Source: Lithospermum erythrorhizon (Eukaryota > Streptophyta > Magnoliopsida > Boraginales > Boraginaceae). From it: a stretch of DNA of 64,000 nt. Both the position numbers and the translations under genes were made by a program. The stretch lies in assembly GCA_019722365.1 (NCBI GenBank), contig JADFUC010000085.1:1426001-1490000 (forward strand), written 5' to 3'. The notes beneath the pieces are model-generated. The model was not told where the DNA came from, did no database searches, and worked only from the letters and a program-made list of their open reading frames with translations. Below are positions 1 through 13,250 of the stretch, piece after piece; position 1 is the stretch's first letter, and each line of letters starts with the position of its first letter.

Positions 1-423
1 CTAACAAGGTCAGAACATCAGCAAATGATAACTCAAATGTTACAACTTAAGAAGTGAACAGACAGTGAAGAACCATTATCAAATGACAGAGGAACAGTTA
101 CGAATATTCCCATTCTCATGAAAAAAAAAAGGTACACGTCCTTGGGGAAAGTCATGTTATGTCTTTCCTTACTCAATATAATTCCAAAATGTAAGTGATT
201 AACTAGGAACAAGATTATCTCTCCATTAGATTGCCACTAAATAGGAAGTTGAGTCCAAGCTTTAAAACTTTCAAATTGAAAAGTGGCAATGCACTTAACA
301 AGGTAAGAAACCAGGGTTGAGACCCAGAAGCTGTACTTGAGGAAACTATTCTGTATCACCATAGTCCGTAGTACATAAATAACCATGAAACACATAAATT
401 TGTAATGGTAATGACTAGCATAC

Positions 424-3400
424 CCCAAATATGTCATCATACTCCTCGAGCAAAGTGATGCAAATGGATTGAGCATGGTTTGCTGCAGCAGCAGCTTGCA
501 TGAGTTGAGCAGAACTATCACTATCGGCATCAAATTTTTGTTGAAGTTCACATTCACCAGAAAGAAGAGGACGAAGAAGTAAGGGTGCCATGCAAGCTGC
601 GACAGCTGAAACGCTCATTCTGTTTTGATCCTTATGAGCAGCAATAGTTTGCATCATTGTTAGGATCCTGGAGAGAAGCTAAAGATTGGATTAGGGTTGT
701 CAACAGTTGCAATAGACTAGATATTAAAACATTAAACTTTTAATGAAGTATGCATCTGAGAATGCTCAAAGAGGAGCTAAACAAGGAGAAGAAAAAATCT
801 TTATGAATTATTTTTTATATATAGTAAATAGAAGCTACACGGTTTCAAAACATTCACTTGAACTGGTTATAGAAGTTCTAATTGAAGTTAAGCTGTAAGT
901 TCCTGTCCAAATGGTCAATTTTTCACATCAAACCCCCATTATGTATCACAAACTTTCTGAAGCACCAGATGCAGAATCGCAGTCAACTAGGATATAATAT
1001 TACAAAATTTAAAAGTCTAAAAGTAAGATGATAGCCATAAAACTCTTATTTTGGTTTAGAATCTGCAAACACTGCAAGAAGCTCAAGGAAATGTCTACCA
1101 GACAACAATGGGGGTAAGATGAAGCTATTGTGGATGGCCTTCGGTAAATACACACATAAAAAGTGGATGTGTTGATGAAGGAAGAGCAATGTAAAAAATC
1201 TGGAAACTTTAACTTTTAGATTATGACAGACATACCAATAAATAACTAAGCAGCAGTTCAGACAGAGTATGATTTTGAAACAAACAGGCCGGTTCTAACT
1301 AATCCCAGAAAGAAATATAAAATAGACTATGGGTTCTAATCTGAGAAAAGAAAAAAGTAGAACATTGTAAATTAGTAAACAAATAGAAGAGTACCTTCAA
1401 AGTAGAAATTTATATTTAATTGGATATCAATCACACTGATCATGCCAAGCAGTATCATACAACCATGACTTGAAAACACACACATATATGTATATGTTAT
1501 ATAATCTATATATTAATATATATATATATACACACACACATATGTGCCAAATCCAATTACAGTCTTAGGATAATGTAAGTAACCTACAAACGGTATCAAT
1601 GCTATTACCTCTGCAATAGGCGACGATTTGGCTCGGGGAATGTCTCACATATAGCATTGCGCATAGCAGAAAATCTCGTGTTGCGTTCAGTTCCTAATCA
1701 GAAAAATGAAGATGCACAGTCTAAGATAAGAGAACAAAAATTAGTCAATGAAAGACGAGACACAACTCTACAATCTGCTATATCCTTTTTGTTCTTCTTT
1801 CCGGAGAAGCAATATTTCTTATATTGTTATGTCACACCGCCCTTTTAAGAACTCAAAGACAAATTTCCAAAATAAGATTCAAATTTGAGCTTATAATATT
1901 CTGCTTAGAGCAATGATAAAAAAAGTAAATAAGTATTCAGTAGCCTCTACAAATGATATAATTTATGGATTTAAAAAAACTGAGAGTTCATCTGAAATGT
2001 CTTTCAATTGCTTTGGAGTTCTCTGTGTATATATAACAAATATAAGGAGAAATTATTAAAAATAAAGAACAAGGTAGATTTAGTAGTTTACAAAGTTTCA
2101 GAATTAACATATCTTAAAAGGGAAAATTAACCGTCACTGGATTTCCAAAAGGTAAATGAAAATGAGCATATTTTGCACTTTGCAGCAACACCTAGGTTGC
2201 ATATTTTGCTGGAATACCTAGGCTGCTTTACTATATCCGAAATTACAGACAACATTAAGAAGAAAGAAGAAATTGCAGTTGGTTAAATTAAAGGTTAAAG
2301 CTCATACGACATGCTTCTAGGAGAGCATTGCAGCAAGAAGCGGGAACTGGAGAAGATGGTAACTCCCTCAGAACATACTGTGATGGCCCGGCAGAGGAAA
2401 TGAAACTTATCTTAGTACGCCAATGAATATAATAGAAGAACTTCAGCAAAAAAGCAAATGACAAGGAAAGTACCTTGACACAGTCAGCTATAACATGGGC
2501 ATCCTCTTCTGAAGAAAACTCGGTTTTCCCTGGATTAAGAAGAAATATTGTGAATCATATACAAGGTAAGAAAAACCTTTAATTTGTCTGACCATTATTA
2601 CCAATAGTAGCAGAACATTCTGCTAAACCCAAGTATAATAAAGTTCGAACTCCACATATACGCATGGAATTATAGATGAAAAGGAAGATCAAATTCAAGC
2701 AAACGAACCCTGCTCATATTCTCTAATGCGGCGCTCAACATCTTCAACATCTGCAGCTTGTCTCAAAATGCCTTCAACTTTAACTCCTATAATAATACAG
2801 CCATAAATCATAATGAAGCAAATACAAACTCTGCGCATATTCTCTAATGCTTTCTTACAAATTTTTAGAGAGAGGAGACTCACCTTCCTCTTCAACAAAC
2901 CTAAGGGCCTTTTCGAGAAAAGATGGAGTCCCATCTATATCTTCCAAAGCAAGTAGAACGGGCCTGCCAATAACCATTGATTTCACTGGTTGTCTATCCT
3001 TTGCTGTAAAGTAAAACCAACATATTAAGGCAGAAACTGAAAATGGTTGCAAAGCATATAAAATAAATGCTCTGAGAAAAGTAAGCAGATACTTTCAACA
3101 TTCACTATAAAAAAAATTATGTCCATAATAGCATAAACAGCAGTAGATTAAATTGGTCGTTAAATCAGACAAAGAAGATTAAAGAACAGATGAAGTTGAA
3201 TTCTTCACGAACTGTTCTAGTGAACTTTCACACTGCTTGCCCTTATTATTTAATAAGTCCTGCCGGCACTAAATTACTGGATGTGAAACAGAGTCCAAAG
3301 AGATAAAAAGGTGTGTTTCGGTTACTTCTCGTTGACTCTAATTACTATTATACTGCACAATGAGAAGGATGACTATGAGAGGAAAACATGCAAATAGGGA

Positions 3401-6400
3401 ACAGAAACATATTTTGTTGGTTCATTATTTTCTTTGATTATAATAGATGGGAATCAATTTTATAATAAATTACCATGGATATGTACCTCTATTAACAAAG
3501 TTCCTATAGCAGAGGTGGCCACAGTAGACACCATGTGAATTAAAACTATTCAAATTAGAGTTTAAGTTTTAATGAAAAAACCTCATTTAAACTAAATTCA
3601 GAAATATACGGAAGTGGACATTCTCAGGCAACTCATAGACATGAGATTCATGGAATCGGAGCTAAACAAGACAAAAGCATGTGCAAGTAACCATTACATA
3701 GGGTTCTTCAGCATACAACTTCGTACATTGAGTAGTGTGTTGGAGATATTAGTACATTGACTATTGTGTTGCAGCTACATCTAAAAGACGAAGTAGCTTA
3801 CACTGATCGACTGCTATATCAGCTGCATTTCCTTGATCATGATTTAGAATTCCATTTTGCCCCATGGAAAGAGAAGCACTTGGTGCATTTGCCAAAGCTT
3901 CCTCAAGAGCAACTTTCCACTCTAACAAATCTTCTGAAGTTTCAGCCTGAAATACATAAAACAGTAAAAAACAGAACAGGTCCATGCAAAAGGTAGAGAC
4001 AGTGATGACACTTTTTAGTTGATTAGGCACTGTTAAATTAAAGGAACTCGATTATATAACTTTTGGACAGAAAATAGTCACTTTCTGATCATTTCTTGAT
4101 CCACCCGAATCCTATAACTTGAAAAAATAAATAGATATTTTCAAACAAAAGTATGTATTAGGTGCTGATAAGTGATAACTTGGTATATTCAAATTAAAGG
4201 TCGGTTTAGAAAAGTGATTTGAAAGCAATATCAATGAGAAAATACGCTTGCTGTTCCAAAACAACAGATAAACCGGGATGGACGATTGAAAACTGTTCCA
4301 GCGTATTCATAATTCATGAAAGCTACTGTCATGGGAGGACCTAATTTACCCACTATAAGCTTTGAAAGTCTGACAATGGAATCATCTATTCTTAGTATTT
4401 TACAGCCACCAGAACCAAACTGCTAACAAATAATACAAGTTGTTCTACTCAAGTACAAGAAACAGGAAACTTGGTCAAAGGCCATTAAAATATGATTCAT
4501 TTATACAGTTCATCCTATTAACCATCGATTAGAGAAGTCAATGTTGAAAAGAACCAGTAGACGACAGAGTCACTTGAATAGCAAGATCACTTGAGAAGTA
4601 TTAAAACTATATACTAGTTATATAGCGAATATTTTTCATCTTATGCAAACGAGAAATATCTTGGCAGTTCTCATCATAGGCAAACAAGATATCTTTCCAA
4701 TTTTCTTCAGTAACAATGGATAACTGGGGAAGGAGAATAAATAAAGAATGAAGAGGAAGGGTAAAAAATCTACAGCAATACAGTGTAACTTCAGAAATGA
4801 TCATTCAACATCATAATTGAAGACCACGGAAGCTAAATCATTTTCACAACAAAACATTTGTACCCAATAGAACCACAACAGGACTCCCAAGTAACTTACA
4901 ACTTGATCCAACAGAATTAGAAGAAACCTCACTCATCCCAAAATTTTAAGATCAGAAAAAGATATTTTTAAAAATTTGACTGTTCAAAAAAATAGAATGT
5001 AATTCTATTGATTAGTGGACAGATAAGGAAAAACTCTTCCAGCTGAAAACACACACAAAAATTAACCTTTCCAGGAAACCAATCAGTTCTTATATCATTT
5101 TTGGTGAGAATGCTATAAACCACCATGGAATGTGGCGAGGGAGATGCATTTCAAAGTAACTCATTATGTATCATGGAACTGGAAATTAAATTTAGTAAGA
5201 GCTATAACATGGAGCTGTCACCTTCAGTGTAAAAGTGCGTCCATCTCGACCATCAGCAAATTGCACAGTTATCAACTTCTTATCTTCTTTAACAACCACA
5301 CTGAAAATCGCCAAAGAACCCATGAGATAAGTAGCCCAAGGCGCACCGAAGATAAAGTAATCAACTAAAAGTATATTGTAGAATGGTACACAAGCTAACC
5401 TGCCTGAACTGTTAAGATCGATGCCGCCAAGGGTGCAGTTCACTTCGCTGCCATTTGGTAGGACAGCATTCTGAAAATAAAGATAACAAATCATCAACAT
5501 AAACAATAAAATTACACAATAGACCTTTTTAATGTATCTCATGAAGTATGGAAAGTGAAACAAAATATAATTTCCCATCCAGCTGCATCCATAAACAGGA
5601 TAATTTGAACATTTGACCATCAAATTGCAATTTTCAGCCAAAGCGTTAGTAAGCTATATTCTCAGACTTGGTGTACTTAGAACATCTTGTTTTAGCGTCA
5701 TAAGGGGCAGGAATAGTTAAGTTTGATATTTGAATTTGATGTCTAACATCAAAAGCTATTAACTTCATATCATCATTGTCATAGCAGCAGAAGCTAAATG
5801 AATAATTACATTCCATGAATGCTCTATTATATGAGTCCTGGAAATTTCCATAATGTTTCTCACTCGTTTCCACTTGATAAGCAGTTCCAAATCAAACCCT
5901 CAGAATAGGCGTTGAGGGGAATTTCGATCAGTAGTCCTCTTTCCAGATGTAACCACATTTAAATAATAGAATATAACTTCAGACTAGCATAGTATATATA
6001 GACTTCCATATAAATGAGTGATACCACACTTACAGGATCACTCCGGAAGAAGACCAACGAGGTCCGGGTCAATATGAACCACCTTTTCTTCCATGATGTC
6101 CATCCAATTCCTATTCAAATTTACAAATCATAAGTTCAGTGAGATAATTAAATTTTAACGAAAATTAAGAAAGCTGCCACAGAAATTTAATGGATATCAA
6201 TGCAATCCCAAGTCCAACTATCATGTGAATATTTGACCTTACAAAGTACCATGGGTCTTTCAAGCACGTTTTGCTCTAATTCTCACTTACGCGCTCCATG
6301 AGAAACTTCCTAGGGGGTCACCTATCCTAAAATTACTTCAGGCCAAACTCGATTACGATTGGAGTTCTTAGGAGTTGGCCTCTTGAAAAGAAGATGCACC

Positions 6401-8092
6401 TTGGTAATACGAGTAGTATTTATCAAATCTTATCAATCTTAATCATATCCCTCATCTTTAAGTCGGCGTATTTCAGTATTAGCTACAATAATATTGCACT
6501 ATTGCCTGACATGTGATATATCTAAAGGGCATCCAGGCTTCATTCATAGGTAACCGTTGCTGGAAAGAGCCCTAGTCCACCAAGGTTAACAAGATATCAA
6601 ATCACGAGAAATGGCTGCCAAAGGTTTTCTCAAGTAACATAATGCATCTATTAGCTTTAGGAAATAATCAATCACTCCATAGAAACCTAAAACGATTAAG
6701 GCTACAAGTATTTGATTTGAGTACATGATAAGTGACGACTAGATACACTAAATCGCTAAAACCAAAACCAATCCCCTAAATGATCGTATGAGTACTATTT
6801 GACAAACAGGTGACGACCAGAGAAAAACTAAAAGCACAATGAATCACATGACCAACTGAAATGCAAACAAACAAGATGTAACATGTAAACTATAGAGCAA
6901 AAACTAAAAGTACTAAATGGTGCGCAAAAGAGAAAACTCCGAAAAAGAAAAATATGTTCGATACTTGTTTTCATGTAAGAATCGGGTAAAAAAATAAAAA
7001 CATAAACACCAGGTAAGACTAAAACCAACAAACTACAAGTTTTCATGATTTAAATTTCATCATGCAACAAAGTAATCATGCATAGAAGGGGGAAAAAACC
7101 TCTTGAGGATAGGAAAAGTGAGCCACTCTTTAAAACCTGCAAAAAACGAGGTCACGAGGTCAACTCCTTAACCAAACACTTGCTATCTCTGAAAATTTAG
7201 TAATTTCTGTCTAAATCTGAACAAACACTTAATTATTCTTAATTCTCATTCTAACTTTTAGAATCTCTGCTTCACATTATGGAGTAGAATTTCCACATTA
7301 CAAGAGCAACGCTCTCTCCAAGGCGCTGATTGTTGTAACAACTTTCCTTCATAACAATCATTGATTCTGATCGTAACAAAACATCTCAGAATACATCTAC
7401 TCGTCTTGCATTAAACAGAAAAAGCTTATAAATAAAACAAAATACACACTAAATGAGACATCACCTTATTTCCATGACTAGAATCCTGATGTTCAACCGA
7501 ACCAGATGGTGAAGCTGGCACCTGATTATTAATCTCTGCCTGCAAGAAGATCAACAAAACAAGCAAATTGAACAAATCAAATTGCATTTAATCTCAAAAA
7601 CATACTCCCACATACCAAAAGATTGAATTTTTCAAAATTTGAAACTCAATTATTTTTATATATGTTGTATAATATTTGGTGAAAATACGTAAAATGCTAG
7701 TACTTAATACTCCCTCCGATTTCATATACTTGTCATCCTAACCATATATACACGGTTATCAAGAATTAGTAAAGTTTACATGTAGCCCCCTAACAAATTA
7801 ATGTAGCATCACTAAATGATTGTATTGATATTAACATTCAATCATAATAATGATTGCTCTATAAAAACATACAACAAAAAATGCATTGGCAATGAAGAAC
7901 GACAAAAAAAAATTAAGCTAGAACGACAATTATATAAAACCGAAGCCAATATAATTTACTATCAACACGACCATTTTGATCCAAATCAAAGTTTGTTAAT
8001 TTCGATCATTAAAAATCAAACTGGACAATCTTTTTGGGACATAGGCATTAATGTACACGTACCTGTGAAGAATCAGACATCTTTCTATTCAT
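424..8092 (-). CDS. REN1: REN1-type Rho GTPase-activating protein with PH domain (5' part; continues beyond left edge)
   Basis: Thirteen coding exons join in phase: 8092-8063, 7539-7465, 7136-7100, 6110-6034, 5470-5400, 5300-5222, 3946-3802, 3003-2884, 2786-2709, 2529-2474, 2377-2308, 1693-1609, 667-424 (389 codons). Residues about 37-135 form a pleckstrin-homology domain (VLKSGSLFLSS, IGWTSWKKRWFIL, then DGRDGRTFTLK). A RhoGAP domain follows: GRPVLLALEDID, then GVKVEGILRQAADV with the likely arginine finger, then LRELPSSPVPASCCNALLEA, and finally AACMAPLLLRPLL. In Arabidopsis REN1 and its relatives stimulate GTP hydrolysis by ROP GTPases and restrict active ROP at the plasma membrane during tip growth; that role is inferred here. 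Family members are usually over 800 residues, so the coiled-coil C-terminal half lies left of base 1. The donor at 423 looks intact and no coding exon is seen in 1-423. The start ATG is the first in frame; MSDSSQ four codons later is an alternative. The introns carry a Stowaway MITE and a 5S-like element. Confidence 0.9.
1485..1545. repeat. CA/TA microsatellite in a RhoGAP intron
   Basis: Alternating ACACACAC, ATATATAT and ACACACACACATATG tracts form a compound dinucleotide repeat in the intron between the exons at 667-424 and 1693-1609. It is probably length-variable and has no visible function. Confidence 0.7.
6225..6440 (-). mobile_element. 5S-rRNA-like sequence, probably a Cassandra-type TRIM LTR relic
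   Basis: On the minus strand, bases 6370-6300 follow the 3' half of plant 5S rRNA: GGAGTTCTTAGG is an altered form of the 5S antisense start, and GGTCACCTATCCTA mirrors the 5S GGATGGGTGACC core. CCTAGGAAGTTTCTC follows, as in the 5S stretch of Cassandra LTRs. The flanks, a GGTGCATCTTCTTTTCAAGAGG-like lead and a GAAAGACCCATG tail, resemble Cassandra LTRs as I remember them. Cassandra elements are short non-autonomous LTR retrotransposons that carry 5S promoter-like sequence. This copy is diverged, lies in the intron between the PH exons 6110-6034 and 7136-7100, and I could not define its outer ends. Confidence 0.6.
7710..7949. mobile_element. Stowaway-like MITE in first intron of the RhoGAP gene
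   Basis: The left end reads CTCCCTCCGATTTCATATAC. The reverse complement of the right end reads TTGGCTTCGGTTTTATATAA, and both continue into TTGTC. TA dinucleotides at 7708-7709 and 7950-7951 flank the element, as expected for Tc1/mariner-type Stowaway insertions. The element is 240 bp long and non-coding; the open frame across it is a by-product. Confidence 0.7.
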
Positions 8093-8112
8093 CTGCTGAT
8101 CTTCAAACCCAT
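8089..8112 (-). promoter_or_regulatory. Short upstream ORF overlapping the RhoGAP start codon
   Basis: An ATG at 8112 opens a seven-codon frame (MGLKISR) that ends in TGA at 8091-8089. The stop shares bases with the main start at 8092, giving an ATGA overlap. Such an arrangement can lower main-frame translation or make it depend on re-initiation. It matters only if the transcript begins upstream of 8112, which cannot be seen here. Confidence 0.5.
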
Positions 8113-9016
8113 CCAATTCTAACAAACTAAATCATTCATCAAATCTCTCTAACAATATAACAATAATTTCCAAAATGCATAATCAATGCATACATAAAAC
8201 AAAAAATGTACTAAAATAATCAGCTAAAATTCTATATATTTTTCCCTTTTAATGTCCCATTTGAATTGTCACATATAATTAAGAGTTTTTAGAATAAAAA
8301 TAGATTTGATTATTATTATTATTGTTATTGTTATTGCATTGGATTAGTTTTGGTGAAGGAAAGACAAAAGGGAAAGAGAGAAGAGTATGTCTGAAAGAAG
8401 AGAGAGAAAGAATTGAAGAATGAGTAAAAGCTTTTTTGTTCCACTTATTTGGGAACACGTTATGTCCCCCCGTCTATAATGGAGGGAAATATGTATCATT
8501 GCCCTTCCACACACATTTTTTTAAAATATTTTTCAAAAAAAATAAATTCTATCATATAAATTCGAATTGAAATTAAAAAAATTTGGTACATATATTGGTT
8601 TCGTATATCAAAAATTACTTGAGAGGTAGATGTATGGGCATACCCGAGTCTGGATCGATAGATGATTACCTTGTAAAACTTTAAATATTAATATGGTAAG
8701 GTATGAGTCGTTAAATACTTTGTTGGGTAAGAAGTAGCATTAGGTGTCCAATTTAGTGAGAATGATGAGTAAGTATGAGTCGTTAACTATTTTATTGGGC
8801 AAGAATTAGCGGAAAAGATCATCTAACTCATTTCAGTCTCGCTTTAAATATCTCGCTTAGTTTAGAATTTGTAAATGCGTCATTGAATGGTTATATCATA
8901 GCCAATATCCATAATATATTGGTATATAAGCAATTGAATGGCACTGAAAGACAAGAGACCAGTTCATATAAGGAGTAGAAAAACATCATAAAATGACTAA
9001 TTACATAACATATTTG

Positions 9017-11330
9017 CTAAGCGTTTTCTGGAAATGTTTGTTCCTCTTCCCCGGTAACTTGTTTTTGTATCCTCTCAATAAATTCATGCATTATCACCAA
9101 ATTCTCCTCGTCTGTCATACAAAGATATTTGCACTGAAATTATTCACCATGTTGAAGAGCGATGATATAGTAACTGCGAGACAATAGAAGAAAATAAAAT
9201 AGTTACCAAAACTTGGAATAGTATGGCCCTTAGGATGATGAATCACCACCGGGTTTATGAATGATTCCAAGAGCTCGATCCCAGAATTCTTTAGAAAATC
9301 TCTTTCACCTGAAATATAACAAGTGGCGTCCATGAGCCATCTAAACATAACCATTGCAACTTTCAGACGTGGATTTGGATATATATAATCTATTATGGCA
9401 TTGACGATATCATCTCAAAGTTAGTTTTGAGAAGCTGCAGCGAGCTATGCTCTATGTGAATAATGATACTGCAGGTTTCAAGACTTTTGGGAACGTCTAT
9501 ATTACAGACCCCGCCCCTATCTATTTTCTAAATTTGCAGATTTGATCAGGCACAACAACTTCATATTCTTGAAGCTAAGTTCAGGGTTTCTAATAATGCT
9601 GTCTGCCTTTGTTCTCTTACATTGAGAGTTTGAGACACCATACTACATACATGAAGACCAGGAACAATGATAACTAAACATACTGCTTTAACCTGATCGA
9701 CTGATCCTGAAATAAGATTTTGCCTTGCCTAAGTGCAGGTAAAGTGCAATTACAGTTGAATAAGAGCTGAGCAGTTTCTCATATGGTAAGCATAGAATTT
9801 CAAGGCAAAATATGAACCCCACACTATTATTCATGATATAGATGTTGGTACTTTGATCATATATGCCCAATATTAACATAACTCATCAGCTGCACATCTC
9901 TACCTTCCCGAACAACATGATTAACCAGATTACAAAAATTATAGACGCTGGTTCAGCAGCCACACCAGTTTCCTACAACAGTCCTAAAATATGTGGCTTG
10001 GCACTAAGAATCCAAAACATAGAACAATCACATTTAGATCAAAATCAGAAACATGTTTCTGGAGTATATTGAGCATATGTCATATGTTCAAGGGATGCCT
10101 ATTTTAAAAGCTAACCAAGTTGTATATTCCCTATTCTGTCAGGTTGTCGAGGTAGCCTGACATTGTAGCCTAACTATACTTCAATAGCTCCTGAGCTATG
10201 AAGAGCATGAAAGGAATAAAAGAAGTCAAAAAGGTACCTAAAAAGTGAACTGAAGGACATTGAATTTTTGGTGAATATGCATTCTCAGCTATAGATGGAT
10301 TCCGTGATTTCGCTCCTCCAATTATAATCAAAACTTTAATCTTATCCACCTTTGCAAGAGCCATACCCTGCATAATTAAACATATACATAACCGATTCAA
10401 AGTATAGAAGATGAATAATCTAGAAAATCGAAACAAACAAACACCTGCGCTGCTTAATCAAACACAAACACGAAGAAGATCATTTCAATTTCCAATTCAT
10501 GCATACCTTAGCTTGTAGCCCTGGCAGTGCAGCTGATAGAATTGCCCCCTGAATTGTTCCAATATATTAACACAATAATAAATAAATGCAAAGAGCAACA
10601 TTGGAAAATGGAAGCTAAAAAAGAGAACTTTGACCAGAAATATGTTATATGCACCTGAGAAAATCCAAGAAAACCATCAAAGGGTCCATACTTCACCATA
10701 CAATCCTCAATGTAAGCAAGACATTCCTCAAAATTTATATATTCTGTAAAATCCTAAAACAACAACCACATTTCAAATGAGATCACAATCAACCATATTA
10801 ACATCATCAAAGTATCAATAAAGACAATAATTCAAACCATACTCCCTCCATATCAATATAAATCATGGTTTAGACAAAAACATTTTGTTAAGGATGCATG
10901 CAATTTTCTCTTTTGCCCATGATAAATGAGACTTATACAAAAGTGTAAAAATATCACTTTTGTTCAAACCATTAAATTAGTCTAAATAATCACTTATATT
11001 GATACGAGCGATTATCAATTAAGAGCAACCAACCTTAGTGGCTTGGTACCATTCATAGTATGGAGGATCAAAGAACCCTTCAACATCTGATTTTCCTTGA
11101 GCTAAAAAAGGACCATCCACAAAAACAAGATCCAATTTTTCAGTTATTGAAGATGGCCATTTACCAAGAATCTGTCTCTTGAGAATTTCACCACTTGTTC
11201 TGAACCCATGAAGACACAAGAATCTTGGTTTTCTAGAAAAAATGTCTACTTTTTCATGTAGTCTTGATTTGTTGTCCAATTGGGTTAGTGATGAAGTGGC
11301 AAAACTTGGGTGGTTTATAGACATATCCAT
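9017..11330 (-). CDS. FSH1-family serine hydrolase (alpha/beta-hydrolase)
   Basis: Six exons join in phase: 11330-11034, 10753-10655, 10548-10507, 10367-10238, 9308-9207, 9111-9017, giving 254 residues. KPRFLCLHGFRTSGEILK is the opening strand and oxyanion loop, GFFDPPYYEWYQ is the family signature, GFLGFSQGAILSAALPG holds the nucleophile elbow (Ser of FSQG), and VVIHHPKGHTIPSF supplies the catalytic His. The protein ends FPENA. It resembles Arabidopsis At4g24380 and yeast FSH1, and plant members are often mis-described as dihydrofolate reductases. The substrate is unknown; related enzymes act on esters. The start is uncertain: the same frame has further ATGs at 11405 and 11462, the last giving 298 residues. 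I chose 11330 because homologues begin shortly before KPRFLCLHG. A Stowaway MITE sits in intron 1. Confidence 0.88.
10842..11012. mobile_element. Stowaway-like MITE in intron 1 of the FSH1-type gene
   Basis: The left end CTCCCTCCATATCAATATAA and the reverse complement of the right end (TCGCTCGTATCAATATAAGT) share the ATATCAATATAA block. TA dinucleotides at 10840-10841 and 11013-11014 flank it. It is 171 bp, non-coding, and ends about 20 bases from the exon 1 donor at 11033. Confidence 0.65.
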
Positions 11331-13250
11331 AAAAAATAGTACACAATTTATACAGTTTCTGACAAAGGTTGAACACAAATGAGATAACAAGATTTTTGGT
11401 GGCATTAGGGAGAGTTGCAGTGGCAGCTGAGCAGGAACGTAGCTTGTCCAAAAAGTGTTCAAATTGGGAAAGAGTTCTGCATGAGTCGAGGTCGAGTAGA
11501 GATCACATGCACGAATAGTAGAATTTTTTGTCTTGAAATGATTATTTTATGCTTGAATATAATTTACGTAGCTACTATGACTACCAAAAATAGAGAGCGA
11601 AATGATCATTTCGGCATCAGAAAGCAAACCTTGTTGGGTGTATGTATAGCGAGCTGGCGCCCCAGATTTCATTAGTTATCACAGCGAATAGTGTTGGGCC
11701 CCAGGTAATGAAATATTGTTGCTTCCAAGTGCATAGTTAGGAAGTTTAGATTTAAAGAGCCCGAGAATTGTCGGGTTTCGGCTAAAATGCTTATTTTTTG
11801 AGGTGTGTGTAGCAAAATCATTGCACCATTCTATTACTAGGATTTATTTAGTATGATGATCTTAAATTGATCTCGGCCATGATTTAAATTAGTGGTAAAG
11901 AAAATGGATTTAATGGTTCAAATTCTCAGGGATATTTGTGTAATGGTTCAAATATCTGGACATATTTTCCATTAATTACCATATTCTTCTCTCTTTTTTG
12001 TGTGTGTTTGAATCTTTTTAAAGTTTCTTTATTATTTAAGTACTTCTACGTACTAATGTATTAAAAATCAGCCAATCCATTGATTAAAGAAAATTCCATA
12101 GAATTAGATCAGCAGAAATGGTTTTTTATGGAGCAGCTGGTAGAAGGTATTATTCCTCTTATTATTTTATTTATTCACATAATTATTAAATCTGAAATTC
12201 GGTTTGCTTGTGTTCTTAATATGATTTATATATTTCATTATAAATTCGAAGGTTATTTTGTTAATTTGAGTTAAATTACTTACTTTTTTGTTGTTTTGGC
12301 CATAATGTTCATTTATTCTTCAGAGTTTGATTTCTAGTTTCAATTTTTTGAATATATATAATGAAATAGATTGAATGGATTGGAGTAACAAAATATACAA
12401 TTTTGGTTTGAATTAAAGTTATTTGTGTCAATTGAGGCTATGAATTTTGCTAATTTTGATTATTAGATATTGAACTAGACAATCTATTTGGGATGAAGTT
12501 TTTTCTTTTAAATTTGCTTCACTAGATCTGAATATTGTTTTTCATTATATTGAATTGTTGATTTTGTATATTTTGTTTCGAATTTTGTGGCCTTTGTAAG
12601 AGTTGTAAGAATTTTGCGTTTTGACTTTGTTTAGTATGTTTCTATTACTCTCGTATTAACTTTTTCGAGTGTGTTAGCAGTTCACTCTTACAGATCTGTT
12701 TGCCAATACTTATAGACAATAGAATTTTTATTCAAATTAAAATTATATAATTGAATTAAACTTTCAAAGATTGTTAATTTTGGCTATTTAAAATCAAATT
12801 GGACAATCTTTTTGGGATGGAGCAATTATTTTATGATCAATTATTTTATGATCATTTTCAGATTATACACAATTTTATTCAGTTTTTCAATATGTAGTAT
12901 AGGTTATTGAAAAAAGATTCAATTTTTATTGAATACCTATATTTTATTTTACTGAATTTAATTCAAAATTGAATTTTTTGTTTAGATCGAAGAAAACGAG
13001 GTTATATAATGGATGGTTTGAGATTCAGAAGTTTTGAAGTATGGTTTCTTATGCATTACTTATCATCCCAAAAAGACACTAATTAGATTAAGAAGTGTAA
13101 TGGGGTGGTGTCATGTGTTTTGTGTGATGGATGGATAAAATTACTAATTTATCCTTTAGTAACATGGGTACTAAACAATTCCTTAGTACCATAAGTCGGG
13201 CTCGTGTATAACAACTCAGGAAATTTTAGCTTGATATGATAACTAAATGA

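Noticed and set aside
5646..5873. 75-codon open frame inside the RhoGAP gene
   Set aside because: It lies wholly within the intron between exons 5470-5400 and 6110-6034, which already join in phase in the conserved PH domain.
7816..8130. 104-codon open frame on the plus strand
   Set aside because: It crosses the Stowaway MITE and is antisense to the first RhoGAP exon; its composition is AT-driven.
12080..12147. Exon-like stretch encoding KENSIELDQQKWFFMEQLVE followed by a donor-like GTATT
   Set aside because: No acceptor-linked partner exon was found on either side, so a gene cannot be supported.
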